This document shows, piece by piece, positions 48,870-58,598 of a stretch of 64,000 nt of DNA. The translations under genes were made by a program, and so were the position numbers. Source of the DNA: [Pasteurella] mairii (GTDB taxonomy: Bacteria > Pseudomonadota > Gammaproteobacteria > Enterobacterales > Pasteurellaceae); assembly GCA_900454475.1 (NCBI GenBank), contig UGSS01000002.1, positions 1,631,605-1,695,604 of the forward strand. The letters run 5' to 3'. Numbering within the stretch: the first letter of the stretch is position 1; each line of letters opens with the position of its first letter. The notes under the pieces were generated by a model that worked only from the letters and a program-made list of their open reading frames with translations, was not told where the DNA came from and did not search any database.

Positions 48870-51800
48870 TCATAATTTTCGATTTGCGCATTCGCAAGCA
48901 TGAGCACAAACCAATTTCTCGTCGCCTCATCTATGGCATTTAACTGCGCCGGCGTCCATGACATTTGTTCATACAAACGTTGCCAATACGGATCTTTTTC
49001 CGCGATTTTCGCTATAAAATCCAAAACTAACGAAAAATCCACCGCACTTTCCGGCGCATTTTGCGTTGCACTTGAGTTTTTTGCCATCTTAGCCAAATAA
49101 TCCGCGATATTTAGCATAATCACCGGCTGCAACTGTTGTTGAGCCGCAACAAACGCCTCAATATAGCATTGCAACTGTTGAAGCGCGGTCGTTTTTTCCA
49201 CAGTTTTAAAGCGCATACGCTTGTCTTTGCTAAAAAATAAGGCTTCTTCCGCCATCTCTTGGCTGGCACATTGCAATAAAAAATACACCCAATTTTCAAT
49301 CACATCTTTATCACGCAATTTCCCTACACGCCATTTTACCCGCTGCCAATGTTCGCCCATCGGATATAAATGATCCAACTGACCAAGCAAACTCACGTTG
49401 CCTTGTGTCGTGTCAAAGTGCAAATGGATCGGCACCGATTGATGTTCTTGCGCCAAATAACCCGCTATTTTTTGTTGCAGCCCGCTTAACTCGCGGCTTA
49501 ATTTATCGCGGTAAATTTGAGCAAAATTCCCTCGAGGCATGACGCCTTTTACGCGCAATTTAGCAAAAAATTGCTCGCGTTGCGACACATCACAATATAA
49601 TAACGCTTCATTAATATGATATTTATCCAAATGATTTAACTCAAAATTTTCATTTTCCGCAATGCCTTTTTCTGCTTGTTCAAAATACACGCCAAGTTGT
49701 TTTTCAAAGAAATATTTCACGGGGTTTTGCACAAACCCCACCAATTGTGCCACATCGATTTCCAGATGAAAGGCGGTATTCGGCAAAGGTTGGATAAAAT
49801 CTTGTACTTCACAATAGGCTTTATTTGCCACCGGTAACCATTGCCGCGCAAAAGTGCGGTCATTTCCAACAAAGTTTTGCGGGCTAAATGCGGTCATCGG
49901 ATGTTGTTTTACTAAACGTTTTTTCCACGCTTGTTGTTCTAGCGACGGAGCACCTAAGTGCAAATTCTCGCTCAAATAATCCAATAACTGACTAACCAAT
50001 ACCGACGGTTCCAATGGCGAATCGTCAATAATCGACCGCCCGACGTAGCTGATATATAATTTCTCTTGCGCCGATAACAACGCTTCTAAAAATAAATACC
50101 GATCATCATCGCGGCGCAGGCGATCACCTTTAAGATGATGATATTGCATCAAATCAAAGCTGTGCGAAACCTGTTGGCGCGGATAATCATTTTCGTTCAT
50201 GCCCAATAAACAAACTACTTTGAAAGGGATGGAGCGCATTGGCAGCAAGGTACAAAAGTTAATTTTGCCGGCTAAAAAACGCAAATTATTCGGATTATCC
50301 TGCAAATTAGTATTCATCACCTCCGAAATCACTTCAAGCTCCAGCGGCGCGGAAAAATGTGTGCTTTCAATTTGTTGCGCCAATTCGGCAATGCGATCTT
50401 TTAAATACCACAGAGTTTCCGCATCCTCACGCTCGTCGCTAAAAAATCCGTCGATCATGTCAATAAGATGCGCTCGCCATGCATCCACTGCATAACTGTG
50501 CTGAATAATTTGTTGCCAATGGGATAAACGTTCAATAAATTGCGCCAACTTGCCGACTAATTGCCCGCTTAAACTATAGGTGCTATCAAAGGCAAGGCTA
50601 TCTTGCCAAATCCCGTTTTCCTCGCGCATGGCGTATCCCAGCAACATCCGCTCTAAGCCGGCTTGCCAAGCGTTATAATTGTCCGTTTGCTTCTCCAATC
50701 CGTAGCGAATGCCGGAATGTTCAACCCAGTAGTGAATATGGGTTAACTCATCCAATTCAATCGCAAATTTGCGGCGGATTGCCGGCACATCGAGAAATGC
50801 CAATACTTCTTCCGCGCCAAACAGGCTTTCTTTGAGAGTTAATAAACGTAAAAAACTGGAAATAATGACATCGTTTTCCGACAATTTATTATCAGAAATG
50901 GAAAACGGGAGCGTTTGGGCAAAAGGTTGATGACGTTGTTGCCCAAATACCGCGCGAATATAAGGCGTATAGCGATCAATATCCGCCACCATCACCACAA
51001 TATCTTTCGGCGTCAGTTGGCGGTCTTGATTAAATAAATGCAACAAATAATCTTTTAACGCTTCCACTTCGCGCATTGGGCTGTAGCAAGAATGGATACT
51101 CAACGAACGATCTTGTTCAGACCAATGTAACGGTTGGGTTCCGCTCGGCTGTAAATGAAAAATCTGTTGTTGTACTTGCCCCAACAAATGCGGCTCAAAT
51201 TGCGCGACATAGGCTTCAATTTCATTAGCTTCCGTTTGGGTAAGCAAATGCAGAAAATCGCGCCCCAGCTTGCCCCAAGAAGCAAGCAGCGGATGTCCCA
51301 CTTGCAATATTTCGTTATCGTAAGTATGTTCCACTTGCTGCGCTTGCACTTGCTCAAATTTCTGTTCAGAAATCCACCGCACTTTTTGCTGCGTTTCATG
51401 AGTAAGGCGAGAACGTTGACGCAATTTTTGCCAATAGCTCGGATCCACTAAATCGCCCCAATATTCGCGACATCCATTGTTAAAAAACAAATGCACATCG
51501 CAATGTTGGCTGATGGCGTTGAGTGTCTCCAAATATACTTTAGGCAACGCAGAAATGCCAAACACAAAAATGCGCGCTGGTAAATTCTTCACCTTTCCTG
51601 ACGTCAATTGATGTAAAAATTGTTGCTGCAATTCAGCGCGGTGTACCGCTGGTTGCTGTGGATTTTCGCCTTTGATTTCTGCCACTAACGCGCGCCATAA
51701 AATGCCTTGCCATGCAATATGTTGTTGAATTTGTGCGGAAAGTTGCGGTTGCTGCAATTTGATTTGTTGGATAATTTTTTCATCTTGCAGCGCTTCCCAC

Positions 51801-52249
51801 GCGGCAATCCAATCGGGACGATACACCAAATATTGGTCAAACAAATCGGCAATTCGACAAGCCAAGGCATACAATTTTTGTTGTTCCGTTTGCGGTGCAT
51901 GGGCGAGATAATGGCGCAATGGCTCAAATTCCGCTTGTGATAAATAATTTGGAATGAGGCGCATTAAACGCCAACGCAAATAATCTTTGTTAAATTCCGA
52001 CTGTTGACTCACATTGGTGAGGTTTTCTGCATATTGTTGCCAAATAAAACTGGCGGGCATAGGAAAGGCGAAATTTGCCGCAATACCTTTTGTTTCAGCA
52101 ATTTGCCATTGCAACCATTGTGCCATGCCTGGGCTTTGCACCAAAATCACTTCAGCGCAAAAGGGATCCTGTAATGGTTTTTGTGCCATTAAATACAGCA
52201 AAATGTCTTTTTGTACGTCAAGTTGATTGGAATAATAAACAGTAAACAC
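48866..52249 (-). CDS. recC: Exodeoxyribonuclease V subunit gamma (RecC)
   Basis: Chi-recognising subunit of RecBCD. It has 1127 residues against 1122 in E. coli. Begins MFTVYYSNQLDVQKDILLYL with SPGMAQWLQWQIAE typical of RecC; LPFSISDNKLSEND and CLLGMNENDYPRQ in the middle are family-conserved. No active nuclease motif, as expected. recB and recD are not adjacent. It lies 9 bases downstream of comQ, so part of its transcription may come from the competence promoter. Confidence 0.95.
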   Translation of the reverse strand: MFTVYYSNQLDVQKDILLYLMAQKPLQDPFCAEVILVQSPGMAQWLQWQIAETKGIAANFAFPMPASFIWQQYAENLTNVSQQSEFNKDYLRWRLMRLIPNYLSQAEFEPLRHYLAHAPQTEQQKLYALACRIADLFDQYLVYRPDWIAAWEALQDEKIIQQIKLQQPQLSAQIQQHIAWQGILWRALVAEIKGENPQQPAVHRAELQQQFLHQLTSGKVKNLPARIFVFGISALPKVYLETLNAISQHCDVHLFFNNGCREYWGDLVDPSYWQKLRQRSRLTHETQQKVRWISEQKFEQVQAQQVEHTYDNEILQVGHPLLASWGKLGRDFLHLLTQTEANEIEAYVAQFEPHLLGQVQQQIFHLQPSGTQPLHWSEQDRSLSIHSCYSPMREVEALKDYLLHLFNQDRQLTPKDIVVMVADIDRYTPYIRAVFGQQRHQPFAQTLPFSISDNKLSENDVIISSFLRLLTLKESLFGAEEVLAFLDVPAIRRKFAIELDELTHIHYWVEHSGIRYGLEKQTDNYNAWQAGLERMLLGYAMREENGIWQDSLAFDSTYSLSGQLVGKLAQFIERLSHWQQIIQHSYAVDAWRAHLIDMIDGFFSDEREDAETLWYLKDRIAELAQQIESTHFSAPLELEVISEVMNTNLQDNPNNLRFLAGKINFCTLLPMRSIPFKVVCLLGMNENDYPRQQVSHSFDLMQYHHLKGDRLRRDDDRYLFLEALLSAQEKLYISYVGRSIIDDSPLEPSVLVSQLLDYLSENLHLGAPSLEQQAWKKRLVKQHPMTAFSPQNFVGNDRTFARQWLPVANKAYCEVQDFIQPLPNTAFHLEIDVAQLVGFVQNPVKYFFEKQLGVYFEQAEKGIAENENFELNHLDKYHINEALLYCDVSQREQFFAKLRVKGVMPRGNFAQIYRDKLSRELSGLQQKIAGYLAQEHQSVPIHLHFDTTQGNVSLLGQLDHLYPMGEHWQRVKWRVGKLRDKDVIENWVYFLLQCASQEMAEEALFFSKDKRMRFKTVEKTTALQQLQCYIEAFVAAQQQLQPVIMLNIADYLAKMAKNSSATQNAPESAVDFSLVLDFIAKIAEKDPYWQRLYEQMSWTPAQLNAIDEATRNWFVLMLANAQIENYD

Positions 52250-52258
52250 AATTTCACC

Positions 52259-52603
52259 TTAGTCGATGGTTAACTTGATTTCTCCGCCAGCGTAACTGAC
52301 GCGAACCGCCGATGCCTCGCATTTAACCTTAAATATCAGCCCGTTTTGTTGTACTTGAGGCTGACAAGGCAGCTTTGCCAACCGGCGTTGCTGCTGGTTT
52401 TCGCTAATTTGTATCGCTTGAGAAACCTGATAAATTTGCACCGCACTTTGACGCTGGTGCGATGTCCATTGATTGATGGTCAGAAAAATACCACTAAACA
52501 AGGTTAATGTCACCAATAAGGAAGTAAAATTCATGCCGCGATAACTAATAGCATTGGGGTGATGTAAGTGGTAACCCATGGTATTACAGCGGTTTAAAAT
52601 CAT
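52259..52603 (-). CDS. comQ: Competence pilin-like protein ComQ (PpdC-like)
   Basis: 114 residues. The type IV prepilin-like segment RG-MNFTSLLVTLTLFSGIF starts near residue 23, preceded by a long leader. It carries three Cys outside the helix, typical of minor pilins. It overlaps comP by 20 bases; the later in-frame ATG (MGYHLHH) could also be used. Order comN-comO-comP-comQ-recC matches H. influenzae HI0938-HI0942, and the enteric ppdA-ppdB-ygdB-ppdC-recC. Confidence 0.85.
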   Translation of the reverse strand: MILNRCNTMGYHLHHPNAISYRGMNFTSLLVTLTLFSGIFLTINQWTSHQRQSAVQIYQVSQAIQISENQQQRRLAKLPCQPQVQQNGLIFKVKCEASAVRVSYAGGEIKLTID

Positions 52604-53291
52604 ACCAACTTTTCTCCTCTAAACGCCAACGACTATAACGACGTACTAATTTTGTCACTGTGGCTTTTCGATAGCTCACGGTGACGCTCTCTGCGAGTGT
52701 TAACTTTCCACCGGTAATCAAGGCACCACTAATTTTGCCCTTGCCAGAAATCGTTAAATCCCCTTCCGCCACCACGATACCTCGTACATTCCCCTTCAAC
52801 TCCCATTCGGTTTGTGTTGCATCAAACCAATAAAGTGTATCACTTAGTTTTTTCGGCAATACCGCCGGCGGTAAGGCTAACTCCGTCTTAAAGTGCGGTA
52901 GAAATTCTGACTGAATTAATTGCGCATATTCTCCCGCTGAAACGCCCTTTTTCGGCGCTTGTTTAAACAACCGTTGTCGCCCACACCACATATATTGCGA
53001 AAGTCGATCTGCCTGCGCGCCTCGCTCAAACACAATTTGCTGCGTATTGAGATCATTATCCAAGCTCAATTGCGTGCAAAGGTTTTCTTTTTGTTGCTGG
53101 CTGATATGTTGTAATGCCAAACTTTGTTGTACAAAAAGTTGACGCTGCGCGTTGATCCCTTGATATAAACGCAATTGTTCGTCGTCAAATAACATAAACA
53201 ACACTAAAGCAGAGCTGAATAAGAGCAATAAGGTTAAGGTCATCACGCCTTTATAACACCCACAACAAAGATCACCGATACGCAATTGCAT
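52584..53291 (-). CDS. comP: Competence pilin-like protein ComP (YgdB-like)
   Basis: 235 residues. N-terminal segment YKG-VMTLTLLLLFSSALVLFML is a prepilin peptidase-type site and helix, with a Cys-rich leader (CCGCYKG). The rest is polar with Cys pairs. Its ATG overlaps the comO stop (TAATG). Family assignment rests on operon order and size. Confidence 0.83.
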   Translation of the reverse strand: MQLRIGDLCCGCYKGVMTLTLLLLFSSALVLFMLFDDEQLRLYQGINAQRQLFVQQSLALQHISQQQKENLCTQLSLDNDLNTQQIVFERGAQADRLSQYMWCGRQRLFKQAPKKGVSAGEYAQLIQSEFLPHFKTELALPPAVLPKKLSDTLYWFDATQTEWELKGNVRGIVVAEGDLTISGKGKISGALITGGKLTLAESVTVSYRKATVTKLVRRYSRWRLEEKSWYDFKPL

Positions 53292-54031
53292 TAATACTCC
53301 TTAGCTAGCTGGGATGAGGGTTCTTGATTGACCAAAGGAACAACAAGCGAGGTGGTATAATGAATTTGCGCATAGCGCTTTAATTTGCCTTGTAGTTTGA
53401 CTTCCAATAAGCTATTTTCAATTAACCAATTGAGCGAAAAGTGGGTAATTTGAATATCATTGGCATCCAGTAAATCCGTCCAGCCGCCACTATTACAGGC
53501 GGGTTGGTGTAAATAACTTTGGCATTGTGCTTGCGTACAGGTCTCATCCACCGCGCTTTTATAGGTCGCGCGGGTTTCAATCATCCCTTTACTCAAACGA
53601 TAACCAAACAGCTCGCGTTCAATTGTTTTGGCAGTATTATGTCCGTTGGTTACACAGCTGCCGGATTTATAAGTTGAACCGATACAACCTGAGGCATCCA
53701 AATCATAAAAAAATAACACACAACTTTGTTCAGCTTCTTGATCCGCGTGTGTAATCACGAGGCTTTTTCCCTGTGGATCTTGTTCAAAGAGATGCACGTT
53801 TGTTTGCGTCAGTTTTTCGGCTAAAGCACGAAACCCGGCACGTCGCAAATCTTTACCAATCAGTTGCAAGGTGCGCTGTAATTCATTCTGTAGCCTTAAT
53901 TGCAGGAAAAGTCGATGATTTTGCTGCTGACTGTTGCTGTAAAACGAGATAATGACCAACAATAAAAAAGACGACAACGCTAATGACACCATGAGCGCCA
54001 GCAAACTTTGTCCGCGATAAAGATGACGCAT
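53291..54031 (-). CDS. comO: Competence pilin-like protein ComO (PpdB/GspJ-like)
   Basis: ATG 54031 (MRHLYRGQSLLALMVSLAL) gives 246 residues. Cleavage is expected after Gly7. Residue +5 of the mature protein is Ala where major pilins have Glu, a feature seen in some tip minor pilins. Multiple Cys (CVLFFYDLDASGCIGS, CTQAQCQSYLHQPACN) suggest disulphides. comN stop lies one base upstream. Confidence 0.86.
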   Translation of the reverse strand: MRHLYRGQSLLALMVSLALSSFLLLVIISFYSNSQQQNHRLFLQLRLQNELQRTLQLIGKDLRRAGFRALAEKLTQTNVHLFEQDPQGKSLVITHADQEAEQSCVLFFYDLDASGCIGSTYKSGSCVTNGHNTAKTIERELFGYRLSKGMIETRATYKSAVDETCTQAQCQSYLHQPACNSGGWTDLLDANDIQITHFSLNWLIENSLLEVKLQGKLKRYAQIHYTTSLVVPLVNQEPSSQLAKEY

Positions 54032-54032
54032 A

Positions 54033-54551
54033 TTACACTCCGCTAATACAAGCACTTGACGATTGATAACCTTTTAATTTCAGGCTACCGACGTTAAAAA
54101 AGGAAAAGACGGTGCGAATACTGTCGGCTTGTAATACAAAACAGGCGGTTGAAAAAGTGTTGCGGATACCGTTTAAGCGGGTCATTTCTTTCGGGTAGTA
54201 GGATTTGGTACTTAACATGGTTTGATGTTGATAATAAGGATAATAGAAATGAGCAAATACATCTCGGCAAGCAGTCGGATATAAACAATCGCAAAGTTGC
54301 TCACTTTTGATTTGTGCGGTCAAACACCAATGTTTTTCTTCTAGATTTCGGTTTGCTATCAGCAACCAAATTTCATTAGAATTTTCCACTCTGGACTGGA
54401 TTTGTCGTAAGAAAAGATAGAGTTTTTGTTGTTCTTTATTGAGGATTAAGCGGGCATTAGCTTGTTGCCAGGCGGGTAACGATAATAATGTAAGAATGCT
54501 GATAATCAACAATGCAATTAATCCCTCTAGCAGGGTGATACCTTTCCACAT
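54033..54551 (-). CDS. comN: Competence pilin-like protein ComN (PpdA/GspH-like)
   Basis: 172 residues, first gene of the comNOPQ operon. Prepilin motif KG-ITLLEGLIALLIISILTLL with Glu at mature position 5. The C-terminal half has several Cys (CDCLYPTACRD, SACISGV). Part of the type IV pilus-like DNA uptake machine in the Pasteurellaceae. A CRP-S site lies 67-88 bases upstream of the ATG. Confidence 0.88.
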   Translation of the reverse strand: MWKGITLLEGLIALLIISILTLLSLPAWQQANARLILNKEQQKLYLFLRQIQSRVENSNEIWLLIANRNLEEKHWCLTAQIKSEQLCDCLYPTACRDVFAHFYYPYYQHQTMLSTKSYYPKEMTRLNGIRNTFSTACFVLQADSIRTVFSFFNVGSLKLKGYQSSSACISGV

Positions 54552-54617
54552 AAAACTTTCCTTTTTTTAACCGCACTTTAGCGCAAGAAAAATAAACAGG
54601 AAAATTATGGAAGTACA

Positions 54618-54639
54618 ATTTGCGATCCCGATCGCAAAT
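54618..54639. promoter_or_regulatory. CRP-S (competence regulatory) site of comNOPQ
   Basis: 22-bp dyad with arms ATTTGCGATC and GATCGCAAAT around CC. This is the TGCGA/TCGCA form that needs Sxy (TfoX) as well as cAMP-CRP, and matches the H. influenzae competence regulon consensus. Both arms are perfect. Confidence 0.9.
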
Positions 54640-54714
54640 AAAAAATTAATCAGTAAAATTTTAATTAAATTAGATAACAGAATGATGAATAAAATTAAAT
54701 ATACTTGACATAGA

Positions 54715-54790
54715 TGGTGGGTCGTGAAGGATTCGAACCTTCGACCAACGGATTAAAAGTCCGCTGCTCTACCGACTGAGCTAACGACCC
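54715..54790 (-). tRNA. tRNA-Lys (UUU), copy 3 in transcription order
   Basis: 76 nt including CCA, anticodon TTT within GGACTTTTAATCC. Identical to the two upstream copies; spacer of 19 bases to copy 2. Confidence 0.97.
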
Positions 54791-54809
54791 GTAAAGGGAA
54801 GTATTTAAA

Positions 54810-54885
54810 TGGTGGGTCGTGAAGGATTCGAACCTTCGACCAACGGATTAAAAGTCCGCTGCTCTACCGACTGAGCTAACGACCC
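54810..54885 (-). tRNA. tRNA-Lys (UUU), copy 2
   Basis: 76 nt including CCA, sequence identical to the neighbours; 32-base spacer to copy 1. Confidence 0.97.
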
Positions 54886-54917
54886 GCTTAAATAACTTAA
54901 CTGCTTGACTGGAAATA

Positions 54918-54993
54918 TGGTGGGTCGTGAAGGATTCGAACCTTCGACCAACGGATTAAAAGTCCGCTGCTCTACCGACTGAGCTAACGACCC
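54918..54993 (-). tRNA. tRNA-Lys (UUU), copy 1
   Basis: 76 nt including CCA, first of three identical tandem genes downstream of the tol-pal operon. Confidence 0.97.
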
Positions 54994-55018
54994 ATATATT
55001 GCTTCGTAACGGAGGCTT

Positions 55019-55046
55019 ATGATACGGATTTTAGTTAAATAATCAA
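55019..55046 (-). promoter_or_regulatory. Promoter of the tRNA-Lys array
   Basis: Minus-strand TTGATT, 16-base spacer, TATCAT, about 25 bases before the first tRNA 5' end. Confidence 0.5.
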
Positions 55047-55111
55047 TAAAAATTTTAAATTTTTTGTTTATTTGACTGAATAACCAACAATATGATGATA
55101 ATAAAAACAAA

Positions 55112-55136
55112 AAACCGGACACAATTGGTCCGGTTT
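55112..55136 (-). terminator. Terminator of pal
   Basis: AAACCGGAC...GTCCGGTTT stem followed on the minus strand by a T-rich run (TTTTGTTTTTATT). Confidence 0.8.
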
Positions 55137-55160
55137 GTCTAATTTGCACTAATTTTTAAA

Positions 55161-55631
55161 TTAGTATGCTAACACTGCACGACGGTTTTTAGAATATGCA
55201 GCTTCATCATGCCCTAACTCAGCTGGTTTTTCTTCACCGTAAGAAACAGTTGAAACTTGACCCGCTTGAACACCTTTAGCTGATAAGAAGTTTTTAACTG
55301 CATCTGCACGACGTTGACCTAAAGCAATGTTGTACTCTGGGGTACCACGTTCGTCAGTATTACCTTCAACGACAACTTTTGAAGCTGGAGTTGCGTTTAA
55401 GTATGCCGCGTGAGCATCTAAGATTTGCTCATATTCGCCTTCAATATTGAATTTATCAAAACCGAAATACACGGTGTTATAACGTTGTTGTAAATCTTGA
55501 ACAGAATAACCTGCCGCACCAAATGTTTGACCATTTGCGTTTGCAGAGCTATCTTCATTTTTGTTTGAACCACAAGCTGCTAATACTGCTACAGAGCCTG
55601 CCACTACTAATAATTTAGCAAAGTTTTTCAT
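55161..55631 (-). CDS. pal: Peptidoglycan-associated lipoprotein
   Basis: Outer membrane lipoprotein binding peptidoglycan and TolB; the H. influenzae homologue is antigen P6. It has 156 residues. Lipobox LAAC, then a flexible linker and an OmpA-like domain with [20 protein letters not shown], the peptidoglycan-binding segment. Last gene of the tol operon; the cpoB (ybgF) gene that follows pal in E. coli is absent and tRNA-Lys genes come next. Confidence 0.97.
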   Translation of the reverse strand: MKNFAKLLVVAGSVAVLAACGSNKNEDSSANANGQTFGAAGYSVQDLQQRYNTVYFGFDKFNIEGEYEQILDAHAAYLNATPASKVVVEGNTDERGTPEYNIALGQRRADAVKNFLSAKGVQAGQVSTVSYGEEKPAELGHDEAAYSKNRRAVLAY

Positions 55632-55640
55632 TAACCTCTC

Positions 55641-56948
55641 CTAGTTTTTACTCAAATATGGTGACCAAGCTGGAAATTTAACTTGTCCATCACTTCCTGG
55701 AAGACGGGCTTTAAACCGACCGTCCGAGGAAACCAATTGTAGCACCTTTCCCAAGCCTTGTGTAGAGCTATAAATAATCATAATTCCATTTGGTGAAATA
55801 CTCGGACTTTCGTCAAGGAATGTCGAACTTAGCATCTCAGTTGCTCCTGAAACTAAATCTTTTTTCATAATATGATCACCTGCAATCATGATTAACGTAC
55901 TACCATCAGCAGAAATTTGCCCACTATAACTGCTACCGCCAGAGCTTACTAATGAAACACCACCACCTGATGCACTCATTTGATAAACTTGCGGTGAACC
56001 GCTTCTATCGGATGTGAACACAATAGAACGACCGTCCGGTGACCAGCTCGGCTCTGTATTATTACCAGCACCACTAGTAAGCTGTGATATCTGCCCATTT
56101 CCCAAATTCATCACATAAATATTTAGCACACCGTCTTTAGAGTTCGCAAAAGCTAATCTCGCCCCATCCGGAGAAAAGGCAGGCGCTCCGTTATGCCCTG
56201 GGAATGATGCAACCACTTTACGTGAACCGGAACCTAAATCATGTACCACTAATTGCGATTTTTTATTCTCAAAAGAAACATAGGCTAATTTTTTACCATC
56301 CGCTGACCAAGCTGGAGACATTAACGGTTGAGAACTTCGAGCCACGATAAATTGATTATGACCATCATAGTCAGCGACACGCACTTCATAGGGTTGCGAA
56401 CCGCCATTTTTTTGTACAACATAAGCAATACGAGTTCTAAATGCACCACGGATCGCGGTCAATTTTTCAAACACCTCATCACTCACAGTATGCGCACCAT
56501 AACGAACCCATTTGGGCGTTACGGTATATTGATTTTGACTTAATACCGCACCGGCACTGCCTGAAGCGCCAATAGTATCCACTAATTGGTAGGCAATATT
56601 ATAACCGCTACCAGATGGAGTGACCTGTCCAACCACAACCGCATCAACGCCCAAAGAAGACCACGCATCCGGCGTCACTTCAGCTGCAGAAGTGGGCTGT
56701 TGTGGCATACGATCGACTGCAATCGGATTGAATTTACCGCTATTACGCAAATCTGCTGCCACAATATCCGCTACATCTGCTGGAGCAGAACCCGGACCAT
56801 TCCATTTAAACGGAATGACCGCAATTGGACGAGCACTATCAACACCTTCGTCAATAACAATGCGAACTTCATCCGTCGCCAATACAGTTTGCGTCAACAA
56901 CACAAACAACATAGAGATAAAACCAATCATGCGAATCATTAATTTCAT
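55641..56948 (-). CDS. tolB: Tol-Pal periplasmic protein TolB
   Basis: Periplasmic beta-propeller that bridges Pal and TolA. It has 435 residues with a signal peptide ending near VLATDEV. The N-terminal alpha/beta domain spans about 25-165. Propeller blades show repeated [30 protein letters not shown] and [15 protein letters not shown]. It is 9 bases upstream of pal. Confidence 0.97.
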   Translation of the reverse strand: MKLMIRMIGFISMLFVLLTQTVLATDEVRIVIDEGVDSARPIAVIPFKWNGPGSAPADVADIVAADLRNSGKFNPIAVDRMPQQPTSAAEVTPDAWSSLGVDAVVVGQVTPSGSGYNIAYQLVDTIGASGSAGAVLSQNQYTVTPKWVRYGAHTVSDEVFEKLTAIRGAFRTRIAYVVQKNGGSQPYEVRVADYDGHNQFIVARSSQPLMSPAWSADGKKLAYVSFENKKSQLVVHDLGSGSRKVVASFPGHNGAPAFSPDGARLAFANSKDGVLNIYVMNLGNGQISQLTSGAGNNTEPSWSPDGRSIVFTSDRSGSPQVYQMSASGGGVSLVSSGGSSYSGQISADGSTLIMIAGDHIMKKDLVSGATEMLSSTFLDESPSISPNGIMIIYSSTQGLGKVLQLVSSDGRFKARLPGSDGQVKFPAWSPYLSKN

Positions 56949-56998
56949 TATGTTTACCTTTTTACCCTAGGTTGATTTACCTTCCTAAAATTCACCGT

Positions 56999-58099
56999 TT
57001 ACCGAATATCAAAATCAATAATTGGTGATTTATACTTATTATAAACCGCATCTGAAGGCGCCGCTGGAACTTTTTTCGTTCTCGCTACCGCACTTAATGC
57101 CGCCGTACAAATATCATCTGGACCGGAAACTTTCTGATAACCTGAAATCGTTCCGTCTCGCTCCAATTGAATTCTAATACGACAAACTTTACCTGCAAAA
57201 CTTGGATCTTTCAAGAAACGACGTTGAATTTCTTTCTTGATCACGCCGGCATATTGATCGCCAATTTTACCCCCATCTCCAGCGCCCAAGCCAGCCCCGC
57301 TACCTTGACTACCTTGCTTATTCGCATTGCCACCTTTGGAAGCACTACCGCCACCAATATCGCCACCATTTAAGAAGTCGTCTAATGCTGCCTGTTCTGC
57401 TTTACGTTTTGCGGCAGCATCTGCCTTCGCTTTCGCATCTGCTTTTGCCTTAGCTTCGGCTTTAGCTTTTGCCTCTGCGTCCGCTTTCGCCTTCGCTTCC
57501 GCTTTAGCTTTTGCTTCAGCCTCTGCTTTCACCTTCGCTTGTTTTGCTGCTTCCGCCTGTTTTGCTGCTGCGGCTAAACGTTTCGCTTCCGCCTCTGCTT
57601 TCAATTTCGTGGCTTCTTCTGCTTGTTTAGCTTTGGCTTCTTCTGCTTGTTTTTGTTTCTCTAAGGCTTCTTGTCTGGCTTTTTCTTCTTGCTGTTTTTT
57701 CTGTTGTTCAGCAATTTTTTGTTGGCGCTCTTGTTCTTTTTGTTTTTCTAATTGTTTTTGTCGTTCTATCGCCTGTTGACGCTCTAATGCTTGTTGGCGT
57801 TGTTCTTCCAACTGCGCTTGATCAAGTTGCGGTTCTTCTACCGGTTCAGGTATGGGTTCCACTTTTTTGGGTTTATCCGTTTGCCCTTGTTTCTGTTGTT
57901 GCAAACGTCCCCACTCTTGTGCTGCTGATCCGGTATCCACCATCACCGCCCCCAGCACGTCACCGTCACCTTCGCCACCGCCCATAATTTCAACACGTTG
58001 ATAAAGAGAGCTTAATATCAACAAAGCAAACAAGATAATATGCATGATGATCGAAATCAGAAATGCATCTACACCTTTTTTTTGTCGATTATTCTGCAC
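56999..58099 (-). CDS. tolA: Tol-Pal inner membrane linker TolA
   Basis: 366 residues: one TM segment at about 13-33 (FLISIIMHIILFALLILSS), then a long Ala/Lys/Glu-rich helical domain (about 75-245, many KAKAEA-type repeats), and C-terminal domain III (GVIKKEIQRRFLKDPSFAGK, CRIRIQLERDG) that contacts TolB and Pal. The low-complexity coding repeats could vary in length between strains. Confidence 0.95.
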   Translation of the reverse strand: MQNNRQKKGVDAFLISIIMHIILFALLILSSLYQRVEIMGGGEGDGDVLGAVMVDTGSAAQEWGRLQQQKQGQTDKPKKVEPIPEPVEEPQLDQAQLEEQRQQALERQQAIERQKQLEKQKEQERQQKIAEQQKKQQEEKARQEALEKQKQAEEAKAKQAEEATKLKAEAEAKRLAAAAKQAEAAKQAKVKAEAEAKAKAEAKAKADAEAKAKAEAKAKADAKAKADAAAKRKAEQAALDDFLNGGDIGGGSASKGGNANKQGSQGSGAGLGAGDGGKIGDQYAGVIKKEIQRRFLKDPSFAGKVCRIRIQLERDGTISGYQKVSGPDDICTAALSAVARTKKVPAAPSDAVYNKYKSPIIDFDIR

Positions 58100-58115
58100 A
58101 ATATTACCTACTTAA

Positions 58116-58538
58116 TTAAATTGGGTTAGTCATCAATCCAACAGATTTAATACCCGCAAGATGTAATAAATTTAATGCCTTAATCACTTCTTCATAAGGA
58201 ACATCTTTAGCTCCTCCGACTAAAAACATGGTATTATTATCTTTTTCAAATTCTTGTTTAGACATGGCAGTTACCATTTCTTCGGTTAACCCTTCGCTAC
58301 GCTCCCCGCCAATAGAAAGCGTATATTGCCCAATTCCGGAAACTTCTAAAATCACCGGCACTTTATCTTCATTAGATACATTTTGACTATCTACCGCATC
58401 CGGCAATTCCACTTGAACGCTTTGGCTGATAATCGGCGCCGTTGCCATAAAAATCAACAACAACACCAATAATACATCTAAAAAAGGAATAATATTAATC
58501 TCTGATTTAATATCACGACGTTTACGACGATAAGACAT
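58116..58538 (-). CDS. tolR: Tol-Pal proton-channel component TolR
   Basis: ATG 58538 (MSYRRKRRDIKSEINIIPF) follows AGAGGC and gives 140 residues; an in-frame start 36 bases upstream lacks support. One TM segment (FLDVLLVLLLIFMATAPI) contains the conserved Asp of ExbD/TolR proton channels. Periplasmic ExbD-like domain follows. It is 60 bases after tolQ. Confidence 0.95.
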   Translation of the reverse strand: MSYRRKRRDIKSEINIIPFLDVLLVLLLIFMATAPIISQSVQVELPDAVDSQNVSNEDKVPVILEVSGIGQYTLSIGGERSEGLTEEMVTAMSKQEFEKDNNTMFLVGGAKDVPYEEVIKALNLLHLAGIKSVGLMTNPI

Positions 58539-58566
58539 ATTTGCCTCTAAAAATTCTTTCAAAAGT

Positions 58567-58588
58567 AACCGCACGTTAAAAGTGCGGT
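58567..58588. repeat. Inverted USS-like hairpin between tolQ and tolR
   Basis: ACCGCAC-GTTAAAA-GTGCGGT forms a 7-bp stem; one arm is a full uptake-signal core. It lacks a strong T-run, so it may only damp transcription within the operon. Confidence 0.5.
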
Positions 58589-58598
58589 CAAAAATACA

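Noticed and set aside
54805..55149. Long open frame on the minus strand across the tRNA-Lys genes
   Set aside because: It consists of tRNA sequence translated twice (repeated SLAQSVEQRTF peptide), a common artefact.
57327..57779. Ala/Ser/Phe-rich open frame antisense to tolA
   Set aside because: It is the complement of the KA/EA-repeat coding region of tolA and has no ribosome site; low-complexity shadow.
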